Positions 59,606 through 64,000 of a stretch of 64,000 nucleotides of DNA are shown here, piece by piece; position 1 is the stretch's first letter; each line of letters opens with the position of its first letter. This stretch comes from Combretum micranthum (taxonomy: Eukaryota; Streptophyta; Magnoliopsida; Myrtales; Combretaceae). The stretch covers positions 124,001 to 188,000 of the forward strand of contig JAMXBD010002475.1 in NCBI GenBank assembly GCA_024138025.1, given 5' to 3'. Made by a program: the position numbers and the translations under genes. The notes below the pieces were generated by a model. The model was not told where the DNA came from and ran no database searches. It saw only the letters and a program-made list of their open reading frames with translations.

Positions 59606-61662
59606 CACACTAGAAAACTAGCCTTTAGAGACAGAAAATTTGCGACGGAAAATTTCTATCTCTAAAAAAATGAATTAGAGACAGATTTGCGACGGATTTA
59701 TGATGACATGAATTATGAATAATCTTCTAATTTTTATATGCTTTTGCGACGGAATTTGCGATGGATTACACATTGATTTGCGACGAAAATTTTTCCGTTG
59801 CAAATTTGTCTCTGATTTTAGAGGGAAATAAATTATTTTAGCGCCAATTTCTATTTTTTTAAATTCTGTTGCAAATTTGTCTCTAAAATAAATTATTACA
59901 TATATGTATATATAAATAATTATGTTTAAAATTTATTTTAAATTATACATATCTAATATAATATATAAAAATGTGCATTATATAATAAGGACATATATTA
60001 TATTTTTAAATTAATTTTATTATATAATAACTATAATATAATCATTTGTTATTTACAACTAATTATATAATATATATATATATTTTATTTATAATATATT
60101 TAACATTACAATACATATTTATATATAATAAAGTATAAATTAAAAATAGTACTTAAAACATAAATATTATATTTATATCTTATTATATTCTTTTACATAA
60201 TAACTTGTATAAAAACTCAAATTATACAACTTAATAAAATAGTGTATAATAATAATATAATATGTTATATGCAAGTAATATCATAAAATACTAATTAAAA
60301 ATAAAGTATATTTCAATAATAATATATGTAAAATAAAATAATTAATATAAAATGTAAACTTAGTATAATTAAACATATACAAATATATAAATAATATATT
60401 ATATTTTAATAATATATTAATAAAAAAATATATTCATATTATTTATAATTTTTTATTATATATTTATTATGACTATTCATATATATTTTTAATAAAAAAA
60501 AATTTATTATATATATCTTACATAATTTATATTTACATACTATATTTTATTTAAAATATAATAACATATTTGGGGAAAAATAATATACTATGTAAAAATA
60601 TAGTATATTTAAGTAATAAAATATGTAATATATAATAATTAGTTAAATATATTTAAATTGGTATATATATTATTTTATTAATATAATAATGAAAAATATA
60701 TTTTTATATTGTTTACATTATATTATAATTTATTAAGTGCAAAAATAAAAAATAAAATAAAAAATAAACACATTAATTAAAAATATACAATTTATTAATT
60801 TAATATAAAATATTAAATAACTAATGTAAAAAGTATAATTATATTATATATCATTAAATATATATATAAATTTATATATATAACATTATTTATATTTACA
60901 TAATATATAATATTTTTTTATAATAATATCATATTTGGAAAAAAAATTATAATATACTACTAAAAATATTATATATTTATAATAAATATATAATTTAAAA
61001 TAATTATTATAAAATGTAAACATTGTATATATTAATATTATATATTTTTTAATAAAATATTAATGAAAAATCCTTAATAAATATGTAAGGTGAAATTATA
61101 AAATAAAAATAAACTATAAAAGATATATAAAATGTTTTATAGTTATAATATTGTAAATTGTGGTATCTCTTAAATAAACAGTAGTGGAACTTTACTCATG
61201 AAGATATGAATTGGTTTATCGGTTTAGTGCTTGTGAAAACTTCAATGTTAAGTGTGCTTAGTATGTAGCATTCTATGATGGGTGACCTCTTGGGAAGGAT
61301 AAAAAAGAAGCAAATGTGTATTTTTTTAATAATTTGTCCTAGAATCAGAGACAAATTTGCGACGGAATAATTTTATTTAATATTTACTAATTGGATATTT
61401 AAAAATAACTAATAAAACAGAGACAAATTTGCGACAGAAATTCCGTAGCAAATTTGCGACGGAAAATAAATCTGTCTCTAAAAGAATTAGCGACGATGAT
61501 TTTTGAAACAGAAATTTGCGACGGATTTTTCACTTTCAGAGACAGAATTTTCACTTTCAGAGACAGATTTTTCACTTTCAGAGACAGAATTGTGTTTAGA
61601 GACAGATTTTTCACTTTCAGAGACAGAATTTTTTGTCTCTAAAGCCAAAATTTCTTGTAGTG
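59606..61662. mobile_element. Non-autonomous CACTA transposon, about 2.06 kb
   Basis: The left end is cacactagaaaactagcc, with CACTA at 59608-59612. The right end is tttcttgtagtg, whose reverse complement is cactacaagaaattttggc. Both then read ctttagagaca inward, so the inverted ends are about 30 bp. A 3-bp atg duplication flanks it (59603-59605 and 61663-61665). Subterminal gcgacgga motifs occur several times at 59640-59790 and 61355-61525. The core at 59880-61150 is almost pure A/T and non-coding, so movement would need an outside transposase. Confidence 0.85.
61526..61628 (+). repeat. Subterminal tandem repeats of the CACTA element
   Basis: Four imperfect copies of a roughly 20-bp unit, tttcactttcagagacaga, one interrupted by a tgtgttt spacer. 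Such subterminal arrays are typical transposase-binding regions in CACTA elements. The frames that appear coding here (repeating SLSETE/FTFRDR) come from the repeat. Confidence 0.85.
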
Positions 61663-61665
61663 ATG

Positions 61666-61986
61666 TAATTTCTTGTATCTATCTTTTGTTGCATAATTTT
61701 TGTTTTTAGAAGTCAATTTTCTTGAAATGCTAAAAGGTATTTTAGTATATTGAATAGTGTAAAAATGCACTTATATATATATAATATATAATTAACCCTA
61801 TTGAAAAGATATTTAACATTTTCTTTTCTCTTTTGTCTTTTTTTTTTCACAAAAAGTATTTTACTTTTCAAACATGTATTATATGCACGAAGTGTAAGAT
61901 ATAAATTTTATGGAAAATGATTTAACTTTTCCTTTGTGAGATAGCACAAAGGATCTTAAATAAATTAATTTACCATAGACATTAGT
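61666..61986. other. Intergenic, no gene seen
   Basis: AT-rich spacer between the CACTA element and RT5. Confidence 0.4.
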
Positions 61987-62320
61987 TGTTGATATCGCAT
62001 ACCTAATGCAGAAGACATCATAAATTGGGGAGATTGACTAATCCCTTTAATAAATTGGTTTCTCCCTCATGACCTTACCTTTTGTTATAAATAATTTTGA
62101 TGGAATAGCCTTTCATATCGTAATATGTTTTTATGCTCTCTCTCTATAAACCTAATAGGTAGAAGGAGGACCAATTCATATATCTATTATTTTAATCTAG
62201 CATATCTATCAAATACCAATTTTAACGGCTAAGATATGTTTTGACTATTAAATAGGCAACTTAATTAATTAGGACCACATTGGAAAAAGTTTCCCTTAAC
62301 TTTCGAGCCAAATTCTAACA
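61987..62320 (-). mobile_element. RT5 3' LTR (Ty1/copia), left limit tentative
   Basis: The right limit is fixed by the polypurine tract: in element orientation it starts tgttagaatttgg. The left limit, tgttgatatcg, is the best CA-type end seen. The partner LTR lies outside the window. Confidence 0.5.
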
Positions 62321-62331
62321 TTCTCTCACTT
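62321..62331 (-). promoter_or_regulatory. RT5 polypurine tract
   Basis: The minus strand reads aagtgagagaa just before tgttag, a one-base variant of the common copia aagtgggagaa. Confidence 0.65.
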
Positions 62332-62639
62332 AGCTCAACAGTTCATATATGTTATATTTAATAGTCAGACATTAAGCACGCATAAATAAACAAATCTCTT
62401 AATACATCCATAATTTATCTGGACCCAACATATTACACAATGCAGGTTATGGTGATCTTACACTATACTCCCTTCAATATACCACAACATTAGCAATTCA
62501 TTAAGTTAGATCTCATCAGTGATATATAAATATCATAATGGCCAACATTAATGTCTCATAGAGACTATTATTTCTTGTTCGATAACAATAAGGTGTGCAT
62601 AATCATAATAAACAAGAAAATGCCTATATGTGAGAAAGC

Positions 62640-64000
62640 TTTTATTAAACATATGCTTTAAATGTCTTTAGTTATAAGCCTTTAGTTAAATGATCTACAA
62701 TCATGAGATCTTTATGTTCTATACATACTCCTCATTTCTAAACCTGTTCCTTCATGGCAAAATGTTTCAACCCCATATGTTTAGAACATCTAAGGTATTT
62801 GTCATTCATCGAGGAGAAAATTACTACAATGTTGTCATCATAAACTTTCAATGACTTAATAATGGTGTCGACAACCTTAATCTTGAAATAAGTTTCTACA
62901 ACCGTAAGGCATGAATTGTAGCCTTAAAACAAACTACAATTTTTTTTTTCATTATGGATGCAATAATAATAGATTGTTTGGTACCTTTCACGAGATTGCT
63001 TCTTCTACTAATAGGAACAAATAACCAAACGTAGATTTTCTACTATCATTGCATCTAATAAAGACTGAACCTAAATATCTAATCAAATCTAATTGATTGG
63101 TTTTACTATAGATAAGCATGGAATCATTTATTTCTTGAAGATACCTTAAGACATTCTTTACAGCTTTTAAATAGTCAATACCAAGATTATTTTTCATTAG
63201 TAGCAAGTAAGATATCATTAACATATAGAACCAGAAATATAAACTTACTCCCATTGATCTTTTGATATATACACCGCTTAATGGTGTTATTTTTTCCTCA
63301 ATCTAAAAGATGTTATGGTATAATTAAAGCAAAAATTGCACCGAGGAAGGTCACAACATTTTGAGGTAAGTTCATTTTAGGTCACAACATTTTGAAAAAC
63401 TCAAAAGAGGTCATAACGTTTAGAAAAAGTGTTTTATGAGATTTAATTAAGCATTTCTTCTATTGATACTTATCAATAGAGCCTTAAAAAAAAGAGTTTT
63501 TTGATCTTAATTAAATATTTCTCTTATTGGCATGTGTCATTGGTAACCTTAATTGGCATATTTCTTTAAACATTGTGATCTAAAATGAACTTACCCCCAA
63601 ATGCTGTGATTTAAAATGAACTTACTCACTAAATATCGTGATTTCGTTTGAACTTTTTGAAACATTGTCACCTAAAATGAACTTACCTTAAAACGTCATG
63701 ACCTTCTAGTGCAATTTCCTTTATAACTTAATACACCATTGTAGGGAAACTAGTTTAAGTCTATATATTGATTTCTTAACTTTACACATCATATGATCTT
63801 TTCCTTCTATGGAAAAACCTTTAGTTGATCCATATAAACTTCTTTCTCAAGATATAAATTCAAAAAGGCAGTTTTCATGCCCATTTGATATAACTCTAAA
63901 TCAAAATGAGCTACTAATGCCATAATTATTCTTAACAAATCTTTTTATAAGACCGTGAAAAAGTCTCTTTATAATCAATGCCCTTTCTTTGAGTATAGCC
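62640..64000 (-). pseudogene. RT5 Ty1/copia pol, partial, runs off the window
   Basis: Minus-strand order from the window edge: RT start (GYTQRKGIDY, FDLELYQMGMKTAFLN, near 64000-63800), a MITE (63332-63718), then RT end and RNase H (GIDYLKAVKNVLRYLQEINDSMLIY; DSRKSTFGYLFLL at 63190-63000), and a RNase H tail with an MEAEFVA-like stretch and KHMGLKHF near 62950-62750. Stops and frame changes occur throughout. The motif style is close to RT1. Gag, protease and integrase would lie beyond 64000. Confidence 0.85.
63332..63718. mobile_element. Long-TIR MITE inserted in RT5
   Basis: It starts aaattgcaccgaggaaggtc and ends accttctagtgcaattt, inverted repeats of about 60-70 bp that also share ggtaagttcattttaggt. 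Inside, the word ctaaaatgaacttac (and its reverse) recurs about five times. The interruption of the RT5 reading shows it is an insertion. No clean target duplication was identified, so the superfamily is open (long TIRs would suit Mutator). Confidence 0.65.

Noticed and set aside
61526..61628. Possible CRISPR-like array
   Set aside because: The units are near-adjacent with no unique spacers, in a plant nuclear transposon end.
61399..61709. Frames on both strands with repeating SLSETE, FTFRDR or NLSLK motifs
   Set aside because: They come from the subterminal repeats of the CACTA element; three frames give repetitive proteins, as expected for a repeat whose unit is not selected for coding.

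Overview
This window is nuclear DNA from a flowering plant, most likely a eudicot. It is very AT-rich and full of poly-A/T runs. It holds several plant Ty1/copia elements primed by initiator-Met tRNA, Ty3/gypsy remnants, a tRNA-type SINE and plant-type CACTA, hAT, Mutator and PIF/Harbinger elements. The only recognisable host genes are two pectin methylesterase (PME) copies. There is no operon, CRISPR, phage or convincing tRNA/rRNA gene. I cannot name the species.

Layout. 1-845: an intergenic segment repeated at 13013-14815. 2579-11037: RT1, a degenerate minus-strand copia element; its 5' LTR carries a nested 1.56-kb solo LTR (9370-10924) and its body an inverted internal duplication. 13321-14348: a hAT-like element inside the second copy of the segment, itself carrying a SINE; the first copy preserves the empty site. 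15564-20495: RT2, the best preserved copia element (+), with unusual TA...CA LTRs and a perfect target-site duplication. 22025-22321: a Mutator-type MITE with a perfect 9-bp duplication. 23082-27582: RT3, an older copia element (+) inserted in a GGACCC-rich repeat. 32764-36350: PME-A (+), three exons with good splice sites and all catalytic motifs but about ten single-base frame breaks. 37-50 kb: MITEs, hAT-like repeats and probable solo LTRs. 51225-58045: remains of a minus-strand gypsy element joined to a 5'-truncated plus-strand copia element (RT4). 58554-59396: PME-B (-), only the last exon, with a MITE in its 3' end. 59606-61662: a non-autonomous CACTA element lying where PME-B intron 2 would be. 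61987-64000: the 3' part of a further minus-strand copia element (RT5) running off the window and split by a long-TIR MITE.

Function. The PME family removes methyl esters from cell-wall pectin; PME-A has the type-I architecture (signal anchor, inhibitor-like pro-domain, RRLM processing site, catalytic domain). Neither copy reads through as given. PME-A and RT2 are broken only by 1-base indels, often in homopolymers, whereas RT3 and RT4 carry many in-frame stops of the type produced by C-to-T decay. This contrast suggests that some breaks in PME-A and RT2 may be consensus errors rather than biology. I did not find a clearly undescribed biological system; the interest is in nested insertions, datable junctions and the state of the PME copies.
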